From an uncultured Bacteroidota bacterium (lineage in GTDB: Bacteria > Bacteroidota > Bacteroidia > Flavobacteriales > Flavobacteriaceae): 64,000 bases of DNA. The first letter of the stretch is position 1. Each line of letters starts with the position of its first letter. The notes below the pieces were generated by a model. That model was not told where the DNA came from. It searched no databases and was given only the letters and a program-made list of their open reading frames with translations. The stretch covers positions 62,001 through 126,000 of the forward strand of contig CACEGG010000003.1 of the NCBI GenBank assembly GCA_902559035.1, written 5' to 3'. Made by a program: the position numbers and the translations under genes. Shown here piece by piece: positions 46,338 to 54,785 of this stretch.

Positions 46338-47353
46338 TATGCTGTAAAATTAGGATCAACATGAATTTTTACTAATTCTCTTAAAGATTCTATCGTTTCC
46401 CATTCTTCATTATCCCCAGAACTGTAAGAAAAATTAGGATCAACTAATTTTGCTTTAAAATGTTCGATAAACTTCTCTCTATTAAAAATAGTCTTTTGTG
46501 GTAAAATTGCGTAATATTTACCAATGTCATATGTGTTTAGTGCATCGGATACAGTTATCATTTCTTCGTGTAATTTTTCACCGGGTCTTATCCCTACTTC
46601 TTCTTGACGACAATCAGGACCTATAGCAGTTGCAACGTCAACAATTTTATAGGATGGTATTTTTGGAACAAATAATTCACCTCCCCAAGCTTTTTCAATA
46701 GCATCAAATACCATCTGACAACCATCTTGAAGAGAAATATTAAAACGGGTCATTTTTTTATCAGTGATTGGTAAAACCCCCTCTTTTCTTTTATTCAAGA
46801 AAAATGGCATAACTGAACCATTAGAACCCATTACATTACCATAACGTACTACTGAGAACTTAACATCTCTTGACCCTTTAATATTGTTAGCTGCTATAAA
46901 TAGTTTATCAGAAGTAAGCTTCGTTGCACCATATAAATTAATAGGAGCACAGGCTTTATCAGTTGAAAGTGCTACAACATCTTTTACACCACATTTCATC
47001 GCTGAAGCAATAACATTTTCTGCTCCATTTATATTTGTTTTGATACATTCTGAAGGATTGTATTCAGCTAAATGAACATGTTTCATTGCTGCAGCATGAA
47101 TAACGATATCTATTCCTTCAAAAGCTCTATCTAATCTATCTTTATCACGTACATCCCCAATAAAGTACCTCATTGATGGATATTTAGATTCAGGAAACTC
47201 CATGGCCATATTAAAATGTTTTTGTTCATCTCGTGACAAAATAACTAGTCTTTTTATATCCGGATTTCTATCTAAAATTAATCTTGTAAACATTTTACCA
47301 AAAGAACCTGTTCCTCCGGTGATTAAAATTGATTTTCCATTTAAATTTAACAT
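46337..47353 (-). CDS. pseB: UDP-GlcNAc 4,6-dehydratase (inverting) PseB
   Basis: First enzyme of pseudaminic acid synthesis. The 338-aa SDR protein has SILITGGTGSFGKMFTRLIL (NADP site), VILSRDEQKHFNMAMEF, the catalytic block in VVALSTDKACAPINLYGATK (Asp, Lys, Tyr, Lys) and MTRFNISLQDGCQMV. All features match PseB/FlaA1-type inverting dehydratases and not the membrane-bound WbpM type. Coupled to pseC by TAATG. It starts 46 bases after gmd, one of the larger gaps in the locus. Confidence 0.96.
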   Translation of the reverse strand: MLNLNGKSILITGGTGSFGKMFTRLILDRNPDIKRLVILSRDEQKHFNMAMEFPESKYPSMRYFIGDVRDKDRLDRAFEGIDIVIHAAAMKHVHLAEYNPSECIKTNINGAENVIASAMKCGVKDVVALSTDKACAPINLYGATKLTSDKLFIAANNIKGSRDVKFSVVRYGNVMGSNGSVMPFFLNKRKEGVLPITDKKMTRFNISLQDGCQMVFDAIEKAWGGELFVPKIPSYKIVDVATAIGPDCRQEEVGIRPGEKLHEEMITVSDALNTYDIGKYYAILPQKTIFNREKFIEHFKAKLVDPNFSYSSGDNEEWETIESLRELVKIHVDPNFTA

Positions 47354-47399
47354 TACCTTAATTTTTTAATTTTATATTTTTTTTAAATTTTAGAGATAA

Positions 47400-48527
47400 T
47401 TATTCATAATAATTATTTGTGCTATACCCACCTTTTTTCAAATACTGATCTTTTTGCATCAACGTAATATCCGATTGCATCATATCTTTCACCAACGATC
47501 CCAAATCATGTTCTATAACCCACCCTAATTTGGTTTTAGCTTTTGTAGGATCTCCAATTAATAAATCTACTTCTGTTGGTCTAAAATAAGCAGGATCTAT
47601 AGACAACACTTCTTTTCCTAACTCTAATTGAAATTCTTCATTATTACAATTAACAACAAAAGCTTTCTCATTGACTCCTTCACCTTTAAATTGTAAATCA
47701 ATACCAACTTCTTTAAAAGCTAGTCGTACAAAATCTCTGACCGTGGTGGTCTTTCCTGTTGCTATCACCCAATCTTCAGGTTCTTCTGCCTGCAAAATCA
47801 TCCACATCATACGCACATAATCTTTGGCATGCCCCCAATCACGCTGGGCATCTAAATTCCCTAAATATATTTTCTCTTGCAATCCTAAAGCTATTCTAGC
47901 GGTAGCTCTTGTAATTTTACGAGTCACAAAGGTTTCTCCTCTTCTAGGGGATTCATGATTGAATAAAATACCGTTACATGCAAACATATTATAAGCCTCT
48001 CTGTAGTTTTTGGTGATCCAAAAGCCATAAATTTTTGCAACTCCGTAAGGAGATCTTGGATAAAAAGCTGAATTTTCATCATAAAACCCTTTGTTATTTT
48101 TATTTTCTGGCATTCCGCCATATAATTCTGAAGTAGAGGCTTGATATATTCTCGTTTTCTTTTCTAAGCCTAGTAAACGAACTGCCTCTAGAATACGTAA
48201 GGTCCCTAACCCATCTACATTTCCTACATATTCAGGAGTATCAAAAGAAACTTTTACATGAGACATCGCTCCTAAATTATAGATTTCATCGGGCTGACAT
48301 TCTTCTATAATCTTGGTAAGATTGATTGCATCTGTTAAATCTCCATAATGCAATTTTAATCGTTGATTAGGATGATGAGGATCTTGGTATAAATGATCTA
48401 TACGATCAGTATTTAATGAAGATGCTCTTCTTTTTATTCCGTGCACCTCATACCCCTTTTCTAATAACAATTCTGCTAAATAGGAACCATCTTGTCCAGT
48501 AATTCCAGTAATTAAAGCTACTTTCAT
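47400..48527 (-). CDS. gmd: GDP-mannose 4,6-dehydratase
   Basis: First step from GDP-mannose to GDP-L-fucose. The 375-aa SDR protein has [48 protein letters not shown] and [11 protein letters not shown]. The NADP arginine-containing GETFVTRKI block and the ending [16 protein letters not shown] are also present. It is followed by pseB and preceded by fcl (3-base gap). The gene is visibly richer in G+C than the glycosyltransferase region. Confidence 0.97.
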   Translation of the reverse strand: MKVALITGITGQDGSYLAELLLEKGYEVHGIKRRASSLNTDRIDHLYQDPHHPNQRLKLHYGDLTDAINLTKIIEECQPDEIYNLGAMSHVKVSFDTPEYVGNVDGLGTLRILEAVRLLGLEKKTRIYQASTSELYGGMPENKNNKGFYDENSAFYPRSPYGVAKIYGFWITKNYREAYNMFACNGILFNHESPRRGETFVTRKITRATARIALGLQEKIYLGNLDAQRDWGHAKDYVRMMWMILQAEEPEDWVIATGKTTTVRDFVRLAFKEVGIDLQFKGEGVNEKAFVVNCNNEEFQLELGKEVLSIDPAYFRPTEVDLLIGDPTKAKTKLGWVIEHDLGSLVKDMMQSDITLMQKDQYLKKGGYSTNNYYE

Positions 48528-48530
48528 TAT

Positions 48531-49517
48531 TTATAATTTTATTTTTTTAATTGAATGTATATTCTCTAAAAACCAAGAATAAGTTTTTTTAATGCCGTCT
48601 TCTAATTCTGTTGAATATTGCCATCCAAGTTCTTTCATTTTAGAAACATCCATCAATTTTTTTGGAGTTCCATCTGGTTTACTTGTATCCCAAAGAATCT
48701 TTCCTTGATGTCCTGTTACTCTCTGAGTGGTGTCAGCTAATTCTTTAATAGTTATGTCTTTTCCAGTACCTACATTATATAAATATTCTGGTAAATTATT
48801 CTCTAATACGTAGACTACAGCTTCTGCCATATCATCAACATATAAGAACTCTCTCATCGGAGTTCCGCTTCCCCAGAGCGTTACATTTGAATTGTTATTT
48901 ATTTTAGCCTCATGAAATTTACGCAGCATCGCTGGCAGTACATGCGAGGATTGCAAATCGAAATTATCAAAAGAACCATACAAGTTGGTAGGCATCAAAC
49001 TAACATAGTCTTTGTTATATTGTTTACGAATAGCCTGACAAGCTTTTACTCCTGTAATCTTTGCAATGGCATACCATTCATTTGTAGGCTCTAAAGAATC
49101 TGTTAATAAGTAATCTTCTTTTAAAGGCTGTGGAGCAAACTTTGGGTAGATACATGAACTCCCTAAGAAAATAAATTTTTCTATTTCAGCTTTATGCGCA
49201 CCATTAATCAGATTGTTTTGAATTTGCATATTTTCCATTAAAAACTGGTAGGGGAAATTATTATTAGCAAGGATCCCTCCAACTTTTGCAGCAGCATCGA
49301 TTACTACCTCTGGCTTTTCTTTCTTATAAAAATCATAAACAGCTTGTTGGTTTGTTAAATCTAATTCTTTACTTGTTTTTCCTATTAAATTGGAATATCC
49401 CCTGGAGACTAAAACTCTCCATACTGCAGAACCTACCATTCCTTTATGTCCTGCGATATATATTTTTGTTGTATTTTCCAAACTGGCTTTTTTTATTTGT
49501 AACTTATAGGCTTCCAT
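48531..49517 (-). CDS. fcl: GDP-L-fucose synthase
   Basis: Epimerase/reductase that finishes GDP-L-fucose. The 328-aa SDR protein has [71 protein letters not shown] (Tyr-Lys) and [16 protein letters not shown]. The ATG at 49517 gives an 18-residue lead before the Rossmann motif. It overlaps the UDP-HexNAc dehydrogenase gene by 14 bases. With gmd it makes GDP-fucose, although the GDP-mannose source is not in the window. Confidence 0.96.
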   Translation of the reverse strand: MEAYKLQIKKASLENTTKIYIAGHKGMVGSAVWRVLVSRGYSNLIGKTSKELDLTNQQAVYDFYKKEKPEVVIDAAAKVGGILANNNFPYQFLMENMQIQNNLINGAHKAEIEKFIFLGSSCIYPKFAPQPLKEDYLLTDSLEPTNEWYAIAKITGVKACQAIRKQYNKDYVSLMPTNLYGSFDNFDLQSSHVLPAMLRKFHEAKINNNSNVTLWGSGTPMREFLYVDDMAEAVVYVLENNLPEYLYNVGTGKDITIKELADTTQRVTGHQGKILWDTSKPDGTPKKLMDVSKMKELGWQYSTELEDGIKKTYSWFLENIHSIKKIKL

Positions 49518-50787
49518 CTACAATATTTCCTTCTAAAAAATTCTTAACGTCATAAATAATAGCGTTCTCATTTTTTAAAGACAAGAAATCTAATTCATTG
49601 AATTTCTGATGTGATACAGTCAATACTACCGCATCAAATTTTTTATTGGGTAAAGATTTTGAAGATTTTAATCCATATTCAAGATTTACTTCTTCTTCAT
49701 CAGCCCAAGGATCATGAATTGTTATATTAGTTCCATAATCTTTCAATGCATTTATAAGATCTACTGCTTTTGTATTTCGTACATCTGGACAGTTTTCTTT
49801 AAATGTGATTCCTAAAACAAGTACCTTAGATCCATTAACAGGTATATTTTTCTTAATCATGCATTTTACAATCTCAGAAGCCACATAATCTCCCATTCCA
49901 TCATTTAATCTACGTCCGGCTAAAATAATTTCAGGATGATATCCATTCTCTTGGGCCTTTTGAGCTAAATAATAGGGATCCACCCCAATACAATGACCAC
50001 CAACCAAACCGGGCTTAAAAGGAAGAAAATTCCATTTAGTTCCTGCTGCTTCCAACACATCATGAGTATTTATATCTAAAATATTGAAGATTTTTGCTAA
50101 TTCATTCACAAATGCAATGTTAATATCCCGTTGAGAGTTTTCAATTACTTTGGAGGCCTCTGCAACTTTTATTGTGGGTGCCAAATGAGTCCCTGCTGTA
50201 ATAACAGATTTATACAAACCATCTACTTTCAAACCTATCAATGGCGTTGAACCGGAGGTAACTTTTAATATTTTTTCAACAGTATGCTCTTTATCACCTG
50301 GATTAATTCTTTCAGGTGAATACCCAGCATAAAAATCGGTATTGAATTTAAGGCAAGAAACTTTTTCTAATACAGGAACACAATCTTCTTCTGTAGCTCC
50401 TGGATACACAGTAGATTCATAAATTACGACATCTCCTTTTTTTAATACTGCCCCAACAGTTTCACTTGCTTTTACAAGTGGTGTTAAAATGGGTCTGTTA
50501 TTTTTATCAACGGGTGTTGGAACTGTTATAATGTAATAATTACAATCCTTAATTTCTGCCAACTGATTGGTGCAAAACAATCCATTAGAATCAGAGTCTT
50601 CACAGACGAGTACTGATTGTAATGTTTGGCTATCAACTTCCAAGGTTGAGTCAACACCGGACATTAGTTCAGATATTCTATCGGTATTGATATCAAAACC
50701 GACTACTGAATATTTGGTTGCAAAGAGTCTTGCTAATGGTAGGCCTACATATCCTAAACCGATGATTGCAATTTTATCTTTTTTCAT
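49504..50787 (-). CDS. UDP-N-acetyl-hexosamine 6-dehydrogenase (WbpO/TviB type)
   Basis: The 427-aa protein oxidises C6 of UDP-GalNAc or a similar sugar to UDP-GalNAcA. It has [18 protein letters not shown], the [16 protein letters not shown] block, [11 protein letters not shown], and the catalytic cysteine in [18 protein letters not shown], plus the C-terminal [18 protein letters not shown]. The inner ATG at 50787 ([10 protein letters not shown]) is preferred to the ATG at 50814 because family members begin there and it leaves 5 bases after the epimerase stop. With the epimerase it forms the UDP-GalNAcA pair. Confidence 0.93.
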   Translation of the reverse strand: MKKDKIAIIGLGYVGLPLARLFATKYSVVGFDINTDRISELMSGVDSTLEVDSQTLQSVLVCEDSDSNGLFCTNQLAEIKDCNYYIITVPTPVDKNNRPILTPLVKASETVGAVLKKGDVVIYESTVYPGATEEDCVPVLEKVSCLKFNTDFYAGYSPERINPGDKEHTVEKILKVTSGSTPLIGLKVDGLYKSVITAGTHLAPTIKVAEASKVIENSQRDINIAFVNELAKIFNILDINTHDVLEAAGTKWNFLPFKPGLVGGHCIGVDPYYLAQKAQENGYHPEIILAGRRLNDGMGDYVASEIVKCMIKKNIPVNGSKVLVLGITFKENCPDVRNTKAVDLINALKDYGTNITIHDPWADEEEVNLEYGLKSSKSLPNKKFDAVVLTVSHQKFNELDFLSLKNENAIIYDVKNFLEGNIVDGSL

Positions 50788-50792
50788 GCTTT

Positions 50793-51776
50793 TTATAAAT
50801 TTTTCCAATACCATTTCACAGCTTCTTTCAAACCTTGCTGCAGTGTAAACTGTGGATTATAATTTAAATTTTCTTTTGCTTTATCTACACTAGCATGTGA
50901 ATGTGGAATGTCACCTGCTCTATTTGGGCCATATATGACCTCAACATTTGAAATTTTAGAATCAAACTCAGATAAATACTCTTTTAAGTATCCCATTAAA
51001 TCATTTAGCGTATTACGATCTCCATAAGCTATATTATAGACAGTATTAATCGCTTTTTCATTTGTTGTTACAAGGCTTAATAAATTAGCTTGTATTACAT
51101 TATCAATGTATGTAAAGTCTCTAGAGTAGTTTCCGTCTCCATTAATAACTGGCGATTCTCCCTTCATTAATTGGCTAACAAATTTTGGGATTACTGCTGC
51201 ATAAGCACCATTTGGATCTTGCTTCCTGCCGAACACATTAAAATATCGAAGACCAATCGTTTGTAAACCATAGGTTTTTGAAAAAATATCAGCATATAAC
51301 TCATTTACATATTTAGTAATGGCATATGGCGACAAGGGTTTCCCGATGATATTCTCAACTTTTGGCATTGATTCTGAGTCTCCATAAGTTGATGAACTTG
51401 CTGCAAACACAAATCTTTTCACTCCATTGTCTCTTGCCGCTACAAGCATATTTAAAAAACCACTCACATTCACATCATTGGAGGTGATTGGATCTTTAAT
51501 AGATCTTGGAACCGACCCTAATGCTGCTTGATGTAAAACATAATCAACACCCTGGCAAGCTTTTAAACAATCCTCTAGTTTTCTAATATCACCTTCGATT
51601 AGCGTAAAATTAGAATCCTTTAAAAGCTGTTCTAAATTTTCTCTTTTACCAGTAGCAAAATTGTCAAGACAAACTACTTTGTTTCCTTTTTCAAGTAGAG
51701 CCTCGCATAAATTTGATCCAATAAAACCGGCACCTCCAGAGACAAGAATTGTTTTATTACTTAATTCAATATTCAT
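50793..51776 (-). CDS. UDP-GlcNAc 4-epimerase (WbpP/TviC type)
   Basis: Interconverts UDP-GlcNAc and UDP-GalNAc (and related acids). The 327-aa extended SDR protein has [71 protein letters not shown], and [20 protein letters not shown]; the SVPRSIKDP and [13 protein letters not shown] blocks are characteristic of the WbpP group. Coupled to the WbpO-like dehydrogenase downstream (5 bases). A 43-base gap separates it from the short dehydrogenase gene upstream. Confidence 0.94.
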   Translation of the reverse strand: MNIELSNKTILVSGGAGFIGSNLCEALLEKGNKVVCLDNFATGKRENLEQLLKDSNFTLIEGDIRKLEDCLKACQGVDYVLHQAALGSVPRSIKDPITSNDVNVSGFLNMLVAARDNGVKRFVFAASSSTYGDSESMPKVENIIGKPLSPYAITKYVNELYADIFSKTYGLQTIGLRYFNVFGRKQDPNGAYAAVIPKFVSQLMKGESPVINGDGNYSRDFTYIDNVIQANLLSLVTTNEKAINTVYNIAYGDRNTLNDLMGYLKEYLSEFDSKISNVEVIYGPNRAGDIPHSHASVDKAKENLNYNPQFTLQQGLKEAVKWYWKNL

Positions 51777-51819
51777 TAACTATTTTTATATTTTTCTCGA
51801 ATACCAACATTATTCAGGT

Positions 51820-52656
51820 TTATTTTGTTTTTTTAAAACTCACAGACCGGCCTTCCTTTTCTTCCCAATCTTTTTCTTGTCTTACTTTTAAATTTGTCTT
51901 CCAGCCCCCTTTAATGGTGTTTAACTCAATATCATGCTTTTTAGAAAAAGACAAAAGAGCGTTGACATCTTTTGGAAAACACGTTCCTCCGTATCCAAGC
52001 TTTCCATCATGCCCAGGGACATTTAAATGACTGTCACCAATTCTACCATCAGAAACAAAACCCTTTAATGCATCCTGCCAATTGGCTCCAATTTTATCGC
52101 ATAAAAGTTTAAACTCATTCATGATGCTCACTTTAGTAGCAAAAAAAGTGTTGTTCATGTATTTAGTGAGCTCTGCTGTTTTTGAATCTGTTTGAATAGT
52201 ATTTTTAGTTTTAAACCTCTCGTTAAATAAGGTTTTTGCTTTTTCAGTGAGCGGCAACTCCCCACCTAAAATAATTCTGGATTGAGTAAGCATGTCTAAC
52301 TTTGCGGTTCTTTCTGTGAGAAATTCAGGAGAAAAAATAATTTTAATATTTGAATATTTTTTAGATAACTCCTCTGTAGTTCCTGGCAAAACAGTAGATT
52401 TTAATATATAAACTGGTTTGCTTGTGGCCTTTTCAAAAGTGCTTTCAACGTATGATAAATCTTGAGATCCATCCTGGAACATCGGAGTTGGAACGCAAAT
52501 AAACACAAAATCACAAGAGTGTACAGACTCCAGATCATCTAAACTCTTTAAAGGATCTGTATCGTATACATACAAATCTGAAACTGGAGAAAAAGCATAC
52601 GAAATGGCTTCACCCACAAACCCGTTTCCAATGACACCTACTTTAAATTTTTTCAT
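51820..52656 (-). CDS. Short UDP-glucose 6-dehydrogenase lacking the C-terminal domain
   Basis: Would convert UDP-glucose to UDP-glucuronate. The 278-aa protein has the Rossmann motif VGVIGNGFVGEAISYAF, KSTVLPGTTEEL, FSPEFLTERTA, K174 in NNTFFATKVSIMNEF and the catalytic C226 in GYGGTCFPKDV. It ends about 50 residues later, so the UDP-binding C-terminal domain (present in ~430-aa enzymes) is missing. Short forms occur in Bacteroidota and some phages, so it may be functional. The divergent gene at 53795 makes UDP-xylose from UDP-glucuronate, which supports the substrate assignment. Confidence 0.85.
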   Translation of the reverse strand: MKKFKVGVIGNGFVGEAISYAFSPVSDLYVYDTDPLKSLDDLESVHSCDFVFICVPTPMFQDGSQDLSYVESTFEKATSKPVYILKSTVLPGTTEELSKKYSNIKIIFSPEFLTERTAKLDMLTQSRIILGGELPLTEKAKTLFNERFKTKNTIQTDSKTAELTKYMNNTFFATKVSIMNEFKLLCDKIGANWQDALKGFVSDGRIGDSHLNVPGHDGKLGYGGTCFPKDVNALLSFSKKHDIELNTIKGGWKTNLKVRQEKDWEEKEGRSVSFKKTK

Positions 52657-52668
52657 TAAAATTTTAAT

Positions 52669-53073
52669 TTATTTTTTTAAACGAGTTTTAATTTCTGTAC
52701 TTGAAAAACGATGCTCTCTTGAGTTATAGTAAATTTCTATTCCTTTTTCTATGCAGTACTCTTTTCCTGTGAAATCAATAGTTTTATATTCCTCTCCAAT
52801 TATACGAACATCTATTTTAAACGATCGCAGTATATCCTCCACATCTTGCTCTAAAACATAGGGAACAATTTCATCCACATACTTGGATCCTTTTAATTGA
52901 ATGTATCTCTCAATGATGGATTGCGAGGGTGCATTTTTATTAGATCTATCAAGTGATGGATCTAGTTGCAGGCCTACAATTAAATAATCACATTGTTTTT
53001 TTGCTTCTTTAAGCATCATTACATGTCCGGCATGTAATAGATCAAAAGAAGAAAAAGTAATTCCTACTCTCAT
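52669..53073 (-). CDS. TagD/GCT-like cytidylyltransferase
   Basis: Small HxGH nucleotidyltransferase, which activates a phosphorylated alcohol or sugar with CTP or a similar nucleotide. The 134-aa protein has VGITFSSFDLLHAGHVMML (HAGH) and the C-terminal HRFSSTEIKTRL, a variant of the RTxGISTT-type motif. Start at 53073 matches the family N-terminus MRVGITF; the longer frame adds an unrelated lead. It is the first of the 30 genes in the locus. Glycerol-3-phosphate is the classical substrate, but several relatives use other phosphates, so the substrate is uncertain. 12 bases separate it from the dehydrogenase gene. Confidence 0.78.
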   Translation of the reverse strand: MRVGITFSSFDLLHAGHVMMLKEAKKQCDYLIVGLQLDPSLDRSNKNAPSQSIIERYIQLKGSKYVDEIVPYVLEQDVEDILRSFKIDVRIIGEEYKTIDFTGKEYCIEKGIEIYYNSREHRFSSTEIKTRLKK

Positions 53074-53217
53074 AATTTTATTTTCTTTAAGGATCTCAAT
53101 AGTATTATTTGATTTTAAAATAGTGTTAATAATCACGCTTCTTATTTACTATTAAATACGGCTTCGCCAAAAAAGTCACAATTTAACGTGAGAATTTAAT
53201 GTAATTTTTAATAAATA

Positions 53218-53724
53218 TTAAGCCTCAAAAATAGTTAGTGAGTTTTGTTTTAAAGACTTATTTGAAACAAAAAAACTAACTTTTCTTTTTATTTTTAATT
53301 CAATTTTTGGAGATATTTCATCCAAATACTCTTTATTTATGTTCTCCCCAACAATTAAAATCTCTATAAGCCCACTATCTATTCCTTTAGCATAATCTCC
53401 AAGAATCATAATTTTTTTTACATCTCCAATTCTATTATAGACCGTTTCTAGAATTTCTTCAATACCCAGGTGCTTATGGACTATTTTTTGAATAATTTTA
53501 AATAGCGGGTGAGAAGCATTGGCCTTATAAATAACTTTATTGTTTTGGTGGTGTTTTTCTAAATAGCCCGCAGAAGACAAATTATTTAATTCTTTTCTAA
53601 CAGAATTAGTGGATTCTCCAAACTCATTAGCAAGACTGTTTAAATACCCCTTATTGGCAATATTTAAAAAAAACTTGATAAGAAGTCTTAATCTAGTTTT
53701 GGATGTGATCAGTGATTCTAACAT
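53218..53724 (-). CDS. Winged-helix transcriptional regulator with nucleotidyltransferase-like C-terminal domain
   Basis: The 168-aa protein has an N-terminal winged helix (LRLLIKFFLNIANKGYLNS, EFGESTNSVRKELNNLSSAG, ~10-70) of ArsR/MarR type. Its C-terminal half resembles the MNT nucleotidyltransferase fold but with a degraded active site: MILGDYAKGIDSGLIEILIVG lacks the usual GS...DxD. A catalytic role is therefore unlikely. It probably regulates the divergent UDP-glucuronate decarboxylase unit and perhaps the big locus; a 9-bp inverted repeat lies in the shared promoter region. Transcribed from a TACTTTTG box. Confidence 0.75.
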   Translation of the reverse strand: MLESLITSKTRLRLLIKFFLNIANKGYLNSLANEFGESTNSVRKELNNLSSAGYLEKHHQNNKVIYKANASHPLFKIIQKIVHKHLGIEEILETVYNRIGDVKKIMILGDYAKGIDSGLIEILIVGENINKEYLDEISPKIELKIKRKVSFFVSNKSLKQNSLTIFEA

Positions 53725-53735
53725 GTAATAAGTAA

Positions 53736-53743
53736 CAAAAGTA
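53736..53743 (-). promoter_or_regulatory. Candidate -7 box of the regulator gene
   Basis: TACTTTTG on the minus strand fits TAnnTTTG exactly and lies 11 bases upstream of the ATG at 53724. Confidence 0.38.
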
Positions 53744-53744
53744 C

Positions 53745-53777
53745 TTGATTTTTTTATAATAAAAAATCATAGTTTTA
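53745..53777 (+). promoter_or_regulatory. Candidate promoter of the UDP-glucuronate decarboxylase unit
   Basis: TTG at 53745-53747 and TAGTTTTA at 53770-53777 are separated by 22 bases. The -7 box matches the one of umuC and is one base from TAnnTTTG. The ATG follows 17 bases later. Confidence 0.32.
53746..53769. promoter_or_regulatory. Candidate operator: inverted repeat between divergent promoters
   Basis: Perfect 9-bp arms TGATTTTTT (53746-53754) and AAAAAATCA (53761-53769) with spacer TATAAT. It fills the space between the -33 and -7 boxes of the plus-strand promoter and lies upstream of the regulator's own promoter. It suits autoregulation by the winged-helix protein. Confidence 0.32.
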
Positions 53778-53794
53778 CATTTATTCTATTTTAA

Positions 53795-54766
53795 ATGAAA
53801 AAAACTGTTTTAATCACTGGAGCCGCTGGATTTATAGGATCACATTTATGCGATTGTTTCCTTTCTAAAAATTACAAGGTAATAGGGATAGACAATTTAA
53901 TAACGGGTAATTTAAAGAATCTGTCTCACCTTAACTTAAATATGGATTTTCAGTTCAAAAAAATTGACATCACCCATGATTTTAACATAGAGAGTTCTGT
54001 TGATTATGTACTGCATTTTGCCTCTCCAGCCAGCCCAATTGATTATTTAAAAATTCCACTGGAAACTCTAAGAGTAGGATCTTTAGGAACAGAGAACGTT
54101 TTAAAAATAGCTTTAGAAAATAATGCTCGTATTTTAATTGCTTCCACTTCAGAGGTTTATGGTGACCCTTTAGTACATCCACAACCTGAAGAATATTTCG
54201 GAAATGTAGATCCTGTTGGACCAAGAGGCGTCTATGATGAGGCCAAGCGGTTTCAGGAGGCTTTAACCACCGCTTACCATACCTTTCACGGACTCGATAT
54301 AAGAATAGCTAGAATATTCAATACTTACGGCTCTAGAATGAGAGTAAATGACGGAAGAGCAATTCCGGCCTTTATGGGGCAAGTTCTAAGACAAGAGAGC
54401 TTAACGGTGTTTGGAGACGGCTCTCAAACCAGATCTTTTTGCTATATAGATGATATGGTTGATGGAATTTATAAGCTCTTACATTCAGACTACGCTAAGC
54501 CTATGAACTTAGGAAATCCTGAAGAAATAGCTTTGATTGACTTTGCAAAGGAAATTATAGCTATGGGCGGTAATGATAATAAAATAGTTTTTAAGGCTCT
54601 TCCTCTAAATGATCCTGTTAAAAGAAAACCCGATATAGCTAAAGCAATGAAAATTTTAAATTGGCAGCCCCTTGTTTCAAGAAAAAAAGGACTAGAAAAT
54701 GCTTTTAATTATTTTAAGAGCTTAACTTTAGAGGAGATAAATAAAAAAGAAAGTAAATTTACATAA
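53795..54766 (+). CDS. UDP-glucuronate decarboxylase (UDP-xylose synthase)
   Basis: Converts UDP-glucuronate to UDP-xylose with bound NAD. The 323-aa SDR protein has LITGAAGFIGSHLCDCFLSK, HFASPASPIDYLKIPLETL, ASTSEVYGDPLVHPQPEEYF, YDEAKRFQEALTTAYH (Tyr-Lys) and RIFNTYGSRMRVNDGRAIP; the VGPRGVYDEAKR block is specific to UXS-type enzymes. It starts a plus-strand unit with the lipoprotein and the Wzi-like gene. UDP-glucuronate would come from the dehydrogenase at 51820. Regulated with the divergent winged-helix gene (inference). Confidence 0.95.
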   Translation: MKKTVLITGAAGFIGSHLCDCFLSKNYKVIGIDNLITGNLKNLSHLNLNMDFQFKKIDITHDFNIESSVDYVLHFASPASPIDYLKIPLETLRVGSLGTENVLKIALENNARILIASTSEVYGDPLVHPQPEEYFGNVDPVGPRGVYDEAKRFQEALTTAYHTFHGLDIRIARIFNTYGSRMRVNDGRAIPAFMGQVLRQESLTVFGDGSQTRSFCYIDDMVDGIYKLLHSDYAKPMNLGNPEEIALIDFAKEIIAMGGNDNKIVFKALPLNDPVKRKPDIAKAMKILNWQPLVSRKKGLENAFNYFKSLTLEEINKKESKFT

Positions 54767-54785
54767 ACATTTATTAAAAACACTT

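Noticed and set aside
51820..52656. Frameshifted or truncated pseudogene of UDP-glucose dehydrogenase
   Set aside because: The catalytic Cys and Lys are intact and the frame ends cleanly. No remnant of a C-terminal domain is seen downstream, and short forms exist in the phylum.
52669..53136. Long form of the TagD-like protein
   Set aside because: The additional 21 residues precede the standard MRVGITFSSFD start and look non-coding. The ATG at 53073 is used instead.
53165..53195. Hairpin terminator after the winged-helix regulator
   Set aside because: Only a 4-bp stem (TCAC/GTGA) with an 8-base loop before a T-run. Too weak to call.
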